From: JAIBBD01 sp041390685
GTDB lineage: Bacteria; Chloroflexota; Dehalococcoidia; UBA2979
Length of the DNA stretch: 64,000 nt
Direction: 5' to 3'
Assembly (NCBI GenBank): GCA_041390685.1
Contig: JAWKPL010000001.1
Location: 1,674,001 to 1,738,000, forward strand
Part shown: positions 1 to 8,205 of the stretch, in pieces
Numbering within the stretch: position 1 is the stretch's first letter
Layout of the letters: every line of letters starts with the position of its first letter
Program-made: the position numbers and the translations under genes
Notes under the pieces: generated by a model
The model's input: only the letters and a program-made list of their open reading frames with translations
Told to the model about the DNA's origin: nothing
The model's database searches: none

Positions 1-130
1 CCCAGCGCCCGCCCGGCAGCGCCCATCGGTCCCGCTCGGGGTCCGCGCTCCGGTGCACGAGCAGCACCTGCAGCGAGCCCTCGATCATCGCGAAGATGAC
101 GACGATGGTGGCGACGACCGGCTGCGGCAT
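1..130 (-). CDS. NUDIX hydrolase, N-terminal part, cut by window edge
   Basis: Only about 43 codons lie in the window, read on the minus strand from an ATG at 130; the 3' end runs off position 1. The translation starts MPQPVVATIVVIFAMIEG, continues with a strand LQVLLVHR, and ends in WALPGGRW. This is the usual N-terminal strand plus the PGG that leads into the NUDIX box of the (d)NTP/ADP-ribose hydrolase superfamily. The catalytic REXXEE segment would lie outside the window, so substrate cannot be guessed. The start is 21 nt after the miaB stop, so it is probably co-transcribed with miaB. The family call rests on the fragment only. Confidence 0.6.
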   Translation of the reverse strand, partial: MPQPVVATIVVIFAMIEGSLQVLLVHRSADPERDRWALPGGRW

Positions 131-151
131 CCGCGGGCGCGGTCGGGCCGG

Positions 152-1447
152 CTAGAGGACCGCGAGTGTGAGGTCGCCCGCGAGCCGGCCGTGCAGCGAC
201 CACGCCGTCACCTCGTCGACCGCGACGTCCACCAGATCACCGACCAGTCCGTTTCCCGCGAAGTGGACGAGCTGACCGCCGCGCGTCCGGCCGGTCGCGC
301 GGCCGTCCTGCTCTCGCTCCACCAGCACCTCGACGTTCTGTCCGAGTGCGCGGCGGTTGATCGCGCTCGATGATCGCGCGTGCAACTCCTCGATGACCTG
401 CAGCCGCTCGCGTTTCACCTCGCGCGGCACATCGTCGACCTGCTGGCGGTACGCGAACGTCCCCGGTCGCGGCGAGTACGCCGCGACGTGAATGACGTCG
501 AACTGCGTGCGCTCGAGGAGCGCGACGGTGTTCGCGAACTCCTCGTCCGTCTCCCCAGGGCAACCGACGATGATGTCCGTCGCGAGCGCCGCGTGCGGCA
601 TCCGCTTCCGGATGTACGCCACGCGTTCCTCGTATTCGGCGACGGTGTACCCGCGCCGCATCCTTGCCAGCATCGCGTCGTCGCCGGACTGGACGGGGAT
701 GTTGAAGTGCTCGCAGACCTTCGGCAGGTCCGCCACAGCGTCGATAATGCGGTCGGTCATGTCCTTCGGATACGACGTGAGGAACCGCGTTCGCACGACT
801 CCGTGGATCGCCTCGATCCCCTCGAACAGCGTCGCGAGGTCGGCCCCTTCATCGAGGTCATGCCCGTACGCCTCGACGGTCTGCCCGAGCAACGTCACCT
901 CTCGCACCCCGTGGGCCGCGAGGTATCGCACCTCGTCCAGCACGTCGGCGGAGGGCCGCGAACGCTCGCGCCCGCGGCGCAACGGGACGATGCAGTAGGT
1001 GCAGAACTTGTCGCATCCGTGGACGACGGGCACGTAGGCCGTTGGTCCCGCCGGGCGCCCGTACGTGTCCGTCCAGAACTCGCCCTCCGAGGCGTCCCGA
1101 GCCACGCCCGCGGCCGTCAGGATCGGGTCGTACTCCTGCGGCCGCGCCCACACGTCGACCCACGGGAAGCGACGCTGGAGGTCGTCGGTCTTCGGGCCGA
1201 CCATGCAGCCCATGACGGCGATCTGGAACCGCTCGCCCCGCTGACGCTGCTGCCGCAGCTGGTGGAGGCGGCCGTACGCGCGGTCCTCCGCGTGCTGCCG
1301 CACCGAGCAGGTGTTGATCACGAACAGATCGGCGGAGCCCTCGTCGGCGCTCTCGCTCCACCCCAGCCGGTCGAGGCCGGCCGCTAGCTTGAGCGAGTCG
1401 GCGACGTTCATCTGGCAGCCAAGCGTCCAGATGCGATACGTGGACAT
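152..1447 (-). CDS. miaB: tRNA-2-methylthio-N6-dimethylallyladenosine synthase MiaB
   Basis: Radical-SAM methylthiotransferase that adds the 2-methylthio group to i6A37 of tRNAs reading UNN codons, in the cytoplasm. The 431-residue product has the three N-terminal domain cysteines (LGCQMN near residue 11, NTCSVR near 47, MGCMVG near 81) for the auxiliary [4Fe-4S] cluster. The radical-SAM motif GCDKFCTYCIVP gives CX3CX2C, and a C-terminal TRAM-like region ends the protein. Length is normal for MiaB. I chose the ATG at 1447 because the longer frame runs backward through the tRNA-Ser gene. It is followed 21 nt later by the NUDIX gene. MtaB and RimO are relatives, but the N-terminal signature favours MiaB. 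Confidence 0.93.
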   Translation of the reverse strand: MSTYRIWTLGCQMNVADSLKLAAGLDRLGWSESADEGSADLFVINTCSVRQHAEDRAYGRLHQLRQQRQRGERFQIAVMGCMVGPKTDDLQRRFPWVDVWARPQEYDPILTAAGVARDASEGEFWTDTYGRPAGPTAYVPVVHGCDKFCTYCIVPLRRGRERSRPSADVLDEVRYLAAHGVREVTLLGQTVEAYGHDLDEGADLATLFEGIEAIHGVVRTRFLTSYPKDMTDRIIDAVADLPKVCEHFNIPVQSGDDAMLARMRRGYTVAEYEERVAYIRKRMPHAALATDIIVGCPGETDEEFANTVALLERTQFDVIHVAAYSPRPGTFAYRQQVDDVPREVKRERLQVIEELHARSSSAINRRALGQNVEVLVEREQDGRATGRTRGGQLVHFAGNGLVGDLVDVAVDEVTAWSLHGRLAGDLTLAVL

Positions 1448-1467
1448 TGCGAGGACTCCTCGGACAG

Positions 1468-1559
1468 TGGCGGAGGGGGTGGGATTCGAACCCACGACCC
1501 GGGAAACCCCGAGTAAGCGCTTAGCAGGCGCCCGCACTAGGCCACTATGCGACCCCTCC
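1468..1559 (-). tRNA. tRNA-Ser(GCT), CCA encoded
   Basis: Class II tRNA on the minus strand. The acceptor stem GGAGGGG (1559-1553) pairs with CCCCTCC (1478-1472), with discriminator G at 1471 and a genomically encoded CCA at 1470-1468. The anticodon loop CTGCTAA closes on a GCGC stem and gives anticodon GCT (serine, AGC/AGU codons). The long variable arm (CTTACTCGGGGTTTCCCGGG region) is as expected for tRNA-Ser, and the T-arm reads GTTCGAATC. It lies about 20 nt upstream of miaB on the same strand. Confidence 0.95.
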
Positions 1560-1775
1560 AGCGGACATCGATCCTATGTTGCCTCGCTCCGCCGGGCAAG
1601 ACGACTGCCTCGTCACCGCACAGTCGTCGCCTCCCGCGCTGAGCGCGCTTCGCGGTGGCAGGACTTGCCCGCGCGGACACATCGGAGTCCCGAGGCCCGC
1701 CGATCCTCCCGTTTCCCGCTCGTTACGCCTCTCGGAGCCGTCCGTACCTTGGAACGGTAACGAAAGGGGACCGCG

Positions 1776-2084
1776 ATGCTGGCTGTGACCGACGCGGCGA
1801 GGGATGTCCTGGGCGAGATTGTGACGGGCGGCAACGTGCCCGAGGAGCGCACGCTCCGCCTGACCAGAGGCGAGAGCGAGGAGTTCGGCCTCTCGGTCGA
1901 TGAAGAGCGCCCCGGCGACCAGGTGGTGAGCCAGGGCGACCAGCCGCTGCTGCTCATCGAGTCCGAGCTCGCCGATCAGCTCACCGGCGTTGTCCTTGAT
2001 GTCGCCGAGACCGCCGAGGGCATCGGGCTCCGGCTCGTGCAGTCGGATATCGCGCCGAGCCGTGACGGAGCCTCGCCCGGATAG
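1776..2084 (+). CDS. HesB/IscA-like small protein without cysteines
   Basis: A 102-residue protein starting MLAVTDAARDVLGEIV, with the HesB/IscA (Fe-S biogenesis) fold pattern: an N-terminal helix after LxVTxxA, then alternating strands with an FGLSVDE segment and a closing GIGLRLV strand. Classical A-type Fe-S carriers need three cysteines; this protein has none, so it cannot bind a cluster in the usual way. Such Cys-free relatives are often annotated as Fe-S assembly proteins on fold alone. A GAAAGGGGACC ribosome-binding region precedes the ATG. It is monocistronic, with a convergent LON-domain gene downstream. The fold assignment is likely; the function is unknown. Confidence 0.65.
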   Translation: MLAVTDAARDVLGEIVTGGNVPEERTLRLTRGESEEFGLSVDEERPGDQVVSQGDQPLLLIESELADQLTGVVLDVAETAEGIGLRLVQSDIAPSRDGASPG

Positions 2085-2118
2085 GTACGGCGCCTCGACA
2101 GGGGCAGGCGTCCGGCGG

Positions 2119-2763
2119 TCAGTTGGTGCTGCCGGGCGCAGCCCAGCGTGCTGCAGCCGCCACCGCGGCCTCGCGATGCACAGTCTTAAGGCGCTCCTGC
2201 AGCATCGGCACGGCGAGTTCGAGCCGGCGCCGCACGTCGAGCGCCTCGAGGAGCGTCTGCAGGTCGGCCGGCGAGGCGGCGCCCAGTGCTCCAACCGCGT
2301 CCGCGAGGGCGCCGGGACGGTCGGGCGTCCGAGGCTCGCGCTCGTACTCGCCGGCAGCCGTCGCGCGCAGCCGGCTGATCGCCTGCAGGCCATGGCGCGC
2401 CTGCCGGATGAGGTCGTCCGGCGCGCCCCCGCCCTCGTCGAGCGGGTATTCGACATCCGCCCACAGGTACGGCCGGTCGGTATGCAGTTCCAGGATGCGG
2501 AAGCGCCGTCGCCCGCGCGTCACGAGCTGCAGCCGACCCTCAGCGTCCGGCGTCACCGACTCGATGCGCGCTGTCGTTCCGACCGTGTGCGGCACGGCGG
2601 GCCCGCCCACCTCGACGCCCTCGCGGATCAACGCGACCCCGAACGGCTCCGCGTACTCCATGCACTCAGATACCAGCTGGCGGTAGCGGGGCTCGAACAC
2701 CTGCAGCGGCAGTTTCATGCCCGGGAACAGCACGGTACGCAGCGGAAACAGCCGCAGCTCCAT
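2119..2763 (-). CDS. LON peptidase substrate-binding-domain protein
   Basis: 214 residues opening with MELRLFPLRTVLFPGMKLPLQVFEPRY, the hallmark of the Lon N-terminal substrate-recognition domain (first strand, LFPG, then IFEPRY). It carries no ATPase or protease module, so it belongs to the stand-alone LON-substrate-binding proteins whose role is unproven. The C-terminal half is helical and Ala/Arg rich. It starts 7 nt after the stop of the DUF2007-like gene, so the two form a small minus-strand operon that converges on the HesB-like gene. The family call is strong; its job (adaptor or degenerate Lon arm) is speculation. Confidence 0.85.
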   Translation of the reverse strand: MELRLFPLRTVLFPGMKLPLQVFEPRYRQLVSECMEYAEPFGVALIREGVEVGGPAVPHTVGTTARIESVTPDAEGRLQLVTRGRRRFRILELHTDRPYLWADVEYPLDEGGGAPDDLIRQARHGLQAISRLRATAAGEYEREPRTPDRPGALADAVGALGAASPADLQTLLEALDVRRRLELAVPMLQERLKTVHREAAVAAAARWAAPGSTN

Positions 2764-2770
2764 CAGCTCC

Positions 2771-3148
2771 CTAGCTCTCGCGCAGCAACGCGATGACGAA
2801 CACGATCAACGCCATCGCGACCGCGCCGAGCAGCGCCGTCCGCCGGTCCGGCAGCCCCCGTCGATGTCCCGCGCCGACCTGCCGCCCGTCCCAGCCGTGG
2901 TCGATCAGCACCGAGGCGGCGCGCTCACGCTCCGAGGCGGGGACATAGAGGGCCGTGGCGAAGATCGGCCCGGTCGGGAACACCGATGAGCCACTGTTCA
3001 GCGCACGTCCGTCCTCGATGCGCAGCTCCGCCTCGATGCCCTCGCGCTCCAGCGCCGCCGCCCATCGCTCCGCCGCGTCGCTGTCGAGCGTGATCGCGAA
3101 CGGCACGAGTTCTGAGGACGCGGACGGCATCGATGCCATGCGTTTCAT
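2771..3148 (-). CDS. DUF2007-like protein with C-terminal membrane anchor
   Basis: About 125 residues. The N-terminal half (ELVPFAITLDS, AERWAAALEREGIEAEL) resembles the small DUF2007 'signal transducing' fold, in which a strand precedes a helix that ends in GIEAEL. A second half-domain follows, and the protein ends in one hydrophobic segment (LLGAVAMALIVFVIALL) close to the C-terminus, so it is probably tail-anchored. Three ATGs lie at 3148, 3139 and 3130; any could be used, and the longer reading frame upstream overlaps the divergent gene at 3189 and is unlikely. It lies just upstream of the LON-domain gene. Function unknown. Confidence 0.55.
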   Translation of the reverse strand: MKRMASMPSASSELVPFAITLDSDAAERWAAALEREGIEAELRIEDGRALNSGSSVFPTGPIFATALYVPASERERAASVLIDHGWDGRQVGAGHRRGLPDRRTALLGAVAMALIVFVIALLRES

Positions 3149-3188
3149 GCTAGCACCGGTGACCGCGCGGCTCGCTATAGTGGGCCGC

Positions 3189-3596
3189 ATGACGACATCC
3201 CCGCTGTCACCGCAGCACGACGAGGCATGGGACATTGTCCGCCGCGTCAACCAGGCCTGGGTGCTCGGCCGCACGGAGGAGCTGGAGACGCTCCTGCATC
3301 TTTCGATGGTCGTCCTGCCGCCGCCGCCCGCCGAGCCGGTGCGCGGCCGTGAGGCGTGCATCGAGAGCTACCGCGAGTTCGCCCTCGCGGCGCGCGTCCT
3401 TCACTTCGAGGAGTTGCACCCCACCGTCGATATCTTCGGCGACACCGCCGTCGCCACCTACGACTTCGCGATCACCTACGAGATGAACGGCACCTACACC
3501 ACCGAGCGAGGCCGCGAGATCTTCGTCCTGGCGCACGAGGACGGCCGCTGGCAGGCCGTGTGGAGGACGCAGCTGCCCGCCGCAGCCGAGGCCTGA
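3189..3596 (+). CDS. SnoaL/NTF2-like (DUF4440-type) protein
   Basis: 135 residues with the cone-shaped NTF2-like pattern: an N-terminal helix (DEAWDIVRRVNQAWVLGRTEEL), a segment leading to GREACIESYREF, and paired strands (TAVATYDFAITYEMNG, GREIFVLAHEDGRWQAVWRTQ). Members include SnoaL-type cyclases, calcium/calmodulin kinase association domains and many ligand-binding proteins; nothing here decides among them. The start ATG at 3189 is supported by divergence from the preceding gene. The C-terminal HEDGRWQAVWR signature is typical of the DUF4440 group. Cytoplasmic and monocistronic. Confidence 0.75.
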   Translation: MTTSPLSPQHDEAWDIVRRVNQAWVLGRTEELETLLHLSMVVLPPPPAEPVRGREACIESYREFALAARVLHFEELHPTVDIFGDTAVATYDFAITYEMNGTYTTERGREIFVLAHEDGRWQAVWRTQLPAAAEA

Positions 3597-3743
3597 CGCG
3601 TCGCGACTCGGCCGTGGTGCGGGAAGCTAGCGCCCCTCTGACTGCGTGACGGCGCTGCTACGATGCGCTCGAATGCTCGTCACACCGCGCTCTCGAGGCG
3701 TAACCCGCCCCCGGGATGGCGTCCGAGCGCTCAGGAGGTTCCT

Positions 3744-4481
3744 ATGTCGCTGTTGCGCTCCGCCTCGTACACCGATCTCACGACGGACCGGAAGCTGACC
3801 GCGCGCGTGACGGGCCTGTGGTACCTCGGCATCGCCGTCACGGGGGTGGTCGGATTTCTCATCGTCCGTCCCGAGCTGTACATCGAGGGCGACCCGCCGG
3901 CAACGCTCTCCAATCTCACGGACCAGGACGTGCTCGCCCGCCTGAGCGTGGTGCTCGAGATGGGCATCGTCGTGACGCAGGCCCTCGCGGCCGTTTGGTT
4001 CTACAAGCTGTTCCGAGGGCTTCACACCGTTGCCGGTGTCGCGATCGCGGCGTTCGGTCTGGTGAACGCCGTCGCCATCATGGCGAGTGGCGTGTTCATG
4101 GCCGCCGCGGTCGCGGTCGCCGGCGATACTTCGCTCGCCCCAGGGGGCGATCCTGCCGCCACCGTTGGCCTGCTGCACGAGCTGAGCACGCACTCATGGG
4201 GCATCGGCGCACTCTTCTTCGGCCTCTGGCTGATCCCGATGGGGTGGGCTGCCGTCGTCACCGGACGCTTCCCCTCGGTGCTTGGCTGGGCCCTGATCGT
4301 CGGGGGCGGCGGCTATATGCTCAGTGCGTTCGTCGACTACGCGATCGCCGACGCTCCGAGCCTCGTGATCGAGGCGCTGACGTTTCCCGCGTCTGTCGGC
4401 GAGTTCTGGATGATCGGCTACCTGCTGTGGAAAGGCATCCGCCCCGAGGGCACATCGAGCCTGCCCCCGCTCGAGGCGTAA
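3744..4481 (+). CDS. DUF4386-family membrane protein
   Basis: 245 residues with about six hydrophobic segments: GLWYLGIAVTGVVGFLI, VVLEMGIVVTQALAAVWFY, VAIAAFGLVNAVAIMASG, WGIGALFFGLWLIPMGW, LGWALIVGGGGYMLSAF, and the one near VGEFWMIGYLLW. This architecture, and the arrangement TARVTGLWYLGI at the start with GEFWMIGYLLWKG at the end, is typical of DUF4386 proteins of unknown function in soil bacteria and Chloroflexota. The ATG at 3744 has an AGGAGG six nt upstream (3733-3738), so the longer frame is rejected. Its stop abuts the convergent NuoG-like gene's stop with no gap. Confidence 0.75.
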   Translation: MSLLRSASYTDLTTDRKLTARVTGLWYLGIAVTGVVGFLIVRPELYIEGDPPATLSNLTDQDVLARLSVVLEMGIVVTQALAAVWFYKLFRGLHTVAGVAIAAFGLVNAVAIMASGVFMAAAVAVAGDTSLAPGGDPAATVGLLHELSTHSWGIGALFFGLWLIPMGWAAVVTGRFPSVLGWALIVGGGGYMLSAFVDYAIADAPSLVIEALTFPASVGEFWMIGYLLWKGIRPEGTSSLPPLEA

Positions 4482-7046
4482 CTACACCAGCTGCAGCGCC
4501 TGCACTGCCACCGTCACCGAGGCCGCCGCCGTCCCCTCGAGCGGGAACAGCGACATCGCCGCCCCGCCGTCGTAGTAGTGCGGCACGTACACGGTCCCCG
4601 GCGCCACGCCGTCATCGAGACGCGCCGTGATGCGCACCTCGCGCGTGCCGTCCGTGAGCACGACCGCGTCGCCGGACCGCACACCCGCCGACTCCGCGTC
4701 GCGAGGGTTGAGCGTCGCCACTTCCTCGCGATGCATCTTGTCGGCTTCCTCGGAGCGCATCGAGGCGCCCTCCCACGTCGTGTACAGCGACCGCGCCACG
4801 ATGAGCCGCAGCCCGTCGCCCTCCGCCGAGGCGGGCGCGCCGATCGCCTGCAGCCGCGGCTGGCCGGCAGCCTCGCCGCCGAGCGCCCGCGTGCGCCCCG
4901 AGCGGATCTGGTCGTATGCGACGTAGCCCGCGACCTTCGAGGCCGCCTCGGCCATCACCGCCGACGCGTCGCCGTAGGCGAAGTTGCCGCCCAGCTCATT
5001 CGCGAGCGCGCTGAGCAGCACGACGCCGTCCCGCTCCTCGCGCCGGGGCACGCCCGCGGGGCGCTGGCGGCTAATGCGCCGGTCGGCCGTCGTGATCGTC
5101 CCGTCCTTCGCGAAGAACGGCAGCTCAGCCAGCACCACATCCGCCAGCTCCGCCGCCGTTGAGCGCACCGAGTCGATGACCACCACTCGCGCCGCCTCGA
5201 GGGCTGCGCGGATGTCGTCGGTCCCCGCGCCGTTGAGCAGAGGGTTGTCGTCGTGTACCAGCAGCGCCTTGATCCGGCCGTCGCGCGCCGCCTCGACGAT
5301 TTGGGGGAACGCCATGCCGTTGGCCGCCGGGCCGACGCCCATGTCCGAGATGCCGAGGACGTTCGCGTCCGTCGGCAGGTAGTGCAGAGACGAAGCCGCG
5401 GCGTCGCCGCGCGCCGCGATCGCGAGGTTCGCGCACGCGCGCGCCTGCTCGCCTGCTGCTGCGGCATCCACCGGGTTTGGCGCGTACACTACCGCGAAAC
5501 CCTGCTCGCCGCCCGCAGCCGCGCGCACCACCTCGGCCGCGCTTTCGAGCGACGAGGCGGTCACGCCGCGCGGCACGACCGGCTCGCCGAGTTGCGAGAC
5601 GTCCGAGGCGATCGCCCGGACCAGCGCCTGCACCGCTGCCGCCTCGAAACCGGGCGTCGGCTGCAGCCATGCGGTCGCGAACGGCACCAGCTCGCCCCAG
5701 CGCGGGCTCACGACGACGAGGCGTGCGCCGCGCTTCACCACGGCGTCCTTGATCCGCAGCGCCGCCACGTTGTGCGATTCCTCGAGGTCGCTCGCCAGCA
5801 CGACGATCGTCTCCGCCGTCTCCACGCTCGTGAGGTCGGAGGGCAGCCGCTCGAGGCCGAACGCGTCCCGGACCGCGCCCTGCACTGCCCGGTGGATCGG
5901 CCCGTGCGAGAAGTCGATGTGCGGCGTCTTGAGCACGTCACGCGCGATGCGCCCGAGGAGGTACGCCTCCTCGTTGGTCGCCAGCGGCGACCCGAGGACG
6001 GCGATGGCCTCGCCGCCATGCTCCCGCCGCACCCCATCGAGGAGCCGCGCGGCCTCGGTGATCGCTTCGTCCGCCGGCACCGGCAGCAGCCGCTCGCCGC
6101 GCCGCGCCAGGGAACGGCTCAGCCGCTGGTTCTCAGTAACCGCGTCGTAGTGGAAGCGCCCGCGGACGCAGATCTGGTCGCGGCTGAACTGGTTCAGCCG
6201 GTCCGGCCGCACGATGACCGGGCGGTCGTTCGCGACCCCGTATGAGATCGTGCAGCCTACGGAGCAGGAGTTGCACGTCGAGTTCGTCCAGTCCTCGGCA
6301 AGCGCCACCCACTTGTTCGGCTTCTCCATCAGCGTCGCCGTCGGGCAAACGTCGATGCACGCCCCGCAGAAGTCGCAGTTCGACTCATGCACCGGACCGC
6401 CGGTTCCGAAGGCGATCGCCGTCGCCGAGCCCTTGCCCGAGAGCGTGATCGCCCCCGTGTGACGGATGTCGGCGCACGCGCGCACGCAGCGGGTGCAAAT
6501 GATGCACATCTGCGGGTCGAACTCGAGGTAGGGGTTCGCGCGGTCGGGCTCGGGGGGAGGCGTCTCGTAGTACGAGCGCACCTCGCCCACCCAGGGCTCC
6601 TCGTACTCGCCCATGTCGATCATCTCGGTCGACGTCTGCAGCTCGCAGCGGTAGTTCTTGGAGCAGGTGAGGCAGCGGTGCGTGACCACGTCGTCGCGCA
6701 GGCAGATCTCGCCCGGCTGGCAGTGCACACGGCGGTGGCAGGTCAGGCAGCGGTCGGGGTGGTTCGCCATGATGAGCGACATCACGCCCTGCCGTGCACG
6801 CTTCACCTCGGGCGTGTCGGTCTTCACGACCATGCCCTCTGCGACCTGCGCAGTGCACGAGAGCTGAATGCTCGTGGGGCGGCCGCCCTCGATGTCCACG
6901 AGGCAGGTGCGGCAGCCGGCGTACGGCTCGAGGCCGTCGATGTAGCAGAGGTTCGTGATCCGAATCCCCTGCTCCTTGATCACCTCGACCAGCCGGCGTC
7001 CGGCCTCCGCCTCGACTTCCGTGCCGTTGATGGTGATCCTGGCCAC
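4482..7046 (-). CDS. NuoG-like iron-sulfur/molybdopterin-fold oxidoreductase subunit
   Basis: 854 residues from a GTG start. N-terminal [2Fe-2S] domain with Cys34, 45, 48 and 64; a His/Cys segment with two tandem CLTC motifs (Cys100/103/109 and 125/128/134); two ferredoxin-type sites (CIICTRCVRAC at 181-191, CDFCGACIDVC at 224-234); then the molybdopterin-oxidoreductase [4Fe-4S] motif (Cys258/261/265/293) and the large MGD-fold region ending in a dinucleotide-binding-like domain. NuoG is the diaphorase-side subunit of complex I; formate dehydrogenase alpha subunits look similar but carry a Cys or Sec ligand to Mo, and I see none in the expected place. It follows a NuoI-like gene, with no other complex I genes in view. 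Partner complex is uncertain. Confidence 0.8.
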   Translation of the reverse strand: MARITINGTEVEAEAGRRLVEVIKEQGIRITNLCYIDGLEPYAGCRTCLVDIEGGRPTSIQLSCTAQVAEGMVVKTDTPEVKRARQGVMSLIMANHPDRCLTCHRRVHCQPGEICLRDDVVTHRCLTCSKNYRCELQTSTEMIDMGEYEEPWVGEVRSYYETPPPEPDRANPYLEFDPQMCIICTRCVRACADIRHTGAITLSGKGSATAIAFGTGGPVHESNCDFCGACIDVCPTATLMEKPNKWVALAEDWTNSTCNSCSVGCTISYGVANDRPVIVRPDRLNQFSRDQICVRGRFHYDAVTENQRLSRSLARRGERLLPVPADEAITEAARLLDGVRREHGGEAIAVLGSPLATNEEAYLLGRIARDVLKTPHIDFSHGPIHRAVQGAVRDAFGLERLPSDLTSVETAETIVVLASDLEESHNVAALRIKDAVVKRGARLVVVSPRWGELVPFATAWLQPTPGFEAAAVQALVRAIASDVSQLGEPVVPRGVTASSLESAAEVVRAAAGGEQGFAVVYAPNPVDAAAAGEQARACANLAIAARGDAAASSLHYLPTDANVLGISDMGVGPAANGMAFPQIVEAARDGRIKALLVHDDNPLLNGAGTDDIRAALEAARVVVIDSVRSTAAELADVVLAELPFFAKDGTITTADRRISRQRPAGVPRREERDGVVLLSALANELGGNFAYGDASAVMAEAASKVAGYVAYDQIRSGRTRALGGEAAGQPRLQAIGAPASAEGDGLRLIVARSLYTTWEGASMRSEEADKMHREEVATLNPRDAESAGVRSGDAVVLTDGTREVRITARLDDGVAPGTVYVPHYYDGGAAMSLFPLEGTAAASVTVAVQALQLV

Positions 7047-7088
7047 GCGATCCCGCTCTTTCTCTTCGCCCTCGTCCCGAGGCTCGCG

Positions 7089-7649
7089 TCAGCTGCCGCT
7101 GCGGTCCGGCTTGCCCGGCAGGTGCTGCGGGCCGTACGGCCCGTCGCTGCCGGCGGTTTCCACGCGGCTGCGCGCCGTCGGCATCGCCGTCCGAGGCGGC
7201 GCCAACTCCTGCAGTTGCCCGTTCGGGTAGCGCCCGCCTGTCTGCGCCATGTACGCCTGTGCCTCGCGCGTCAGCGCGTCACGGTTCCGGTACATGTTCT
7301 CGAACACGTAGACCGCGTCGTCGTAGCGCCCGCCCGCCTGGATCGCCTGGTACGGGCACGCCTCGGTGCACAGTCCGCAGTACATGCAGATGCGGAAGTC
7401 GATCTCGTAGCGGTCGATGTTGAGCGTGCCGTCCTCGCGGGGCGAGGTCTGCACGAGGATGCAGCCGTCCGGGCACGCCTGCGCGCACGTGGAACAGCCC
7501 GTGCAGCGCTCCTCGAACCAGAGCAGGTTCGTGCGCGCACGCACCGGCACCTGTCGCGTCTCCTCGGGGTAGTTGACGGTGACAGGGGGCTTGAAGATGT
7601 GCTTGAAGGTGACCATCAGGCCTCGGGCGATGCCCGCACCGTACGCCAC
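7089..7649 (-). CDS. NuoI-like 2x[4Fe-4S] ferredoxin subunit
   Basis: Electron-transfer subunit with the NuoI layout: an N-terminal GLMVTFKHIFKPPVTVNYPEE, then FEERCTGCSTCAQACPDGC and FRICMYCGLCTEACPYQA, each CX2CX2CX3C, binding two [4Fe-4S] clusters. In complex I these bridge NuoG-side clusters to the quinone site; here the neighbour is the NuoG-like subunit 43 nt downstream on the same strand. The C-terminal tail (about 60 residues after the second cluster) is long and polar. The ATG at 7760 is too far upstream; I place the start at a GTG at 7649 behind a GAGGGAG Shine-Dalgarno, with ATG 7616 as alternative. Confidence 0.82.
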   Translation of the reverse strand: MAYGAGIARGLMVTFKHIFKPPVTVNYPEETRQVPVRARTNLLWFEERCTGCSTCAQACPDGCILVQTSPREDGTLNIDRYEIDFRICMYCGLCTEACPYQAIQAGGRYDDAVYVFENMYRNRDALTREAQAYMAQTGGRYPNGQLQELAPPRTAMPTARSRVETAGSDGPYGPQHLPGKPDRSGS

Positions 7650-7800
7650 GGCAGCCTCGTCTCCCTCGAACGTGTGCGATTTCGGAGCATAGCGGACGAG
7701 CGGATAAGGGACACCCCCGCCGCGCCGTGTGAATCGTAGCACAATCGGCGGTCGCGGCACGGGTTCACGAAGCCGTTAGTACTGAAATCCCGCGGCGGGT

Positions 7801-7980
7801 CTAAATGTGGTTCTCGAACTCCACCCGCCAACGCCACTCGCTCCCGTCCGCGGCGTTCCACCACTCGACGAGCGTCCCCACCTCGCCGCCCGGCAGTAGC
7901 ACGAGCGCGCCGAGGTCGCCGTCATCCGGCCACCGGTCCTCACGCACCACCGCGTCGCCCTGCTTTGTGAGCCGCGTCAT
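7801..7980 (-). CDS. small hypothetical protein, 59 residues
   Basis: ATG at 7980 to TAG at 7801. The product is acidic and Trp-rich, with MTRLTKQGDAVVREDRW, then LGALVLLPGGEVGTLVEWW and a last strand-like WRWRVEFENHI. The PGG and EWW pattern looks like a short beta-rich domain, but I do not recognise it. Its start overlaps the stop of the upstream gene as ATGA (7977-7980), indicating translational coupling. Together they follow the MBL-fold gene on the same strand. The coupling and clean start are the main reason to believe it is real. Confidence 0.5.
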   Translation of the reverse strand: MTRLTKQGDAVVREDRWPDDGDLGALVLLPGGEVGTLVEWWNAADGSEWRWRVEFENHI

Positions 7981-8186
7981 GGGCAGTTGCCCCCTGCTCG
8001 ACGAAGCTCACGCCCTCTCGCGACCAGACGCTCGTCGTCGGCTCGCACCCGCACACTGATGACCTCTGGCGCCGCGTGCAGCCACAGCACGTCGGTCGTA
8101 TCGAGCCGCCCCTTGCCGAGGAGCAGCCCTGTCGCGGCAGCCTCCGGGGACCACACGTCCCACATCTCAGTGCCGCTCTCGGCCAC
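7977..8186 (-). CDS. small hypothetical protein, 69 residues
   Basis: GTG start at 8186 (an in-frame ATG at MWDVWSPE, about 21 nt later, is possible). Residues include EMWDVWSPEAAATGLLLGKGRLDTTDVLW and a central VISVRVRADDERLVARGREL. No known domain is evident. The stop overlaps the start of the next small gene by ATGA, so the two are coupled. The gene begins 19 nt after the stop of the MBL-fold hydrolase, so all three probably form one transcript. Real-gene status is inferred from this arrangement. Confidence 0.45.
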   Translation of the reverse strand: MAESGTEMWDVWSPEAAATGLLLGKGRLDTTDVLWLHAAPEVISVRVRADDERLVARGRELRRAGGNCP

Positions 8187-8205
8187 GCTGGCCCTCCGTC
8201 CGCGC

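Noticed and set aside
1445..1537. N-terminal extension of MiaB
   Set aside because: The extra residues come from antisense-free readthrough of the tRNA-Ser gene on the same strand; MiaB's own ATG at 1447 gives the normal start.
1560..1775. T-box or riboswitch leader before the HesB-like gene
   Set aside because: No T-box sequence, specifier loop or recognised riboswitch core is visible; short dyads only.
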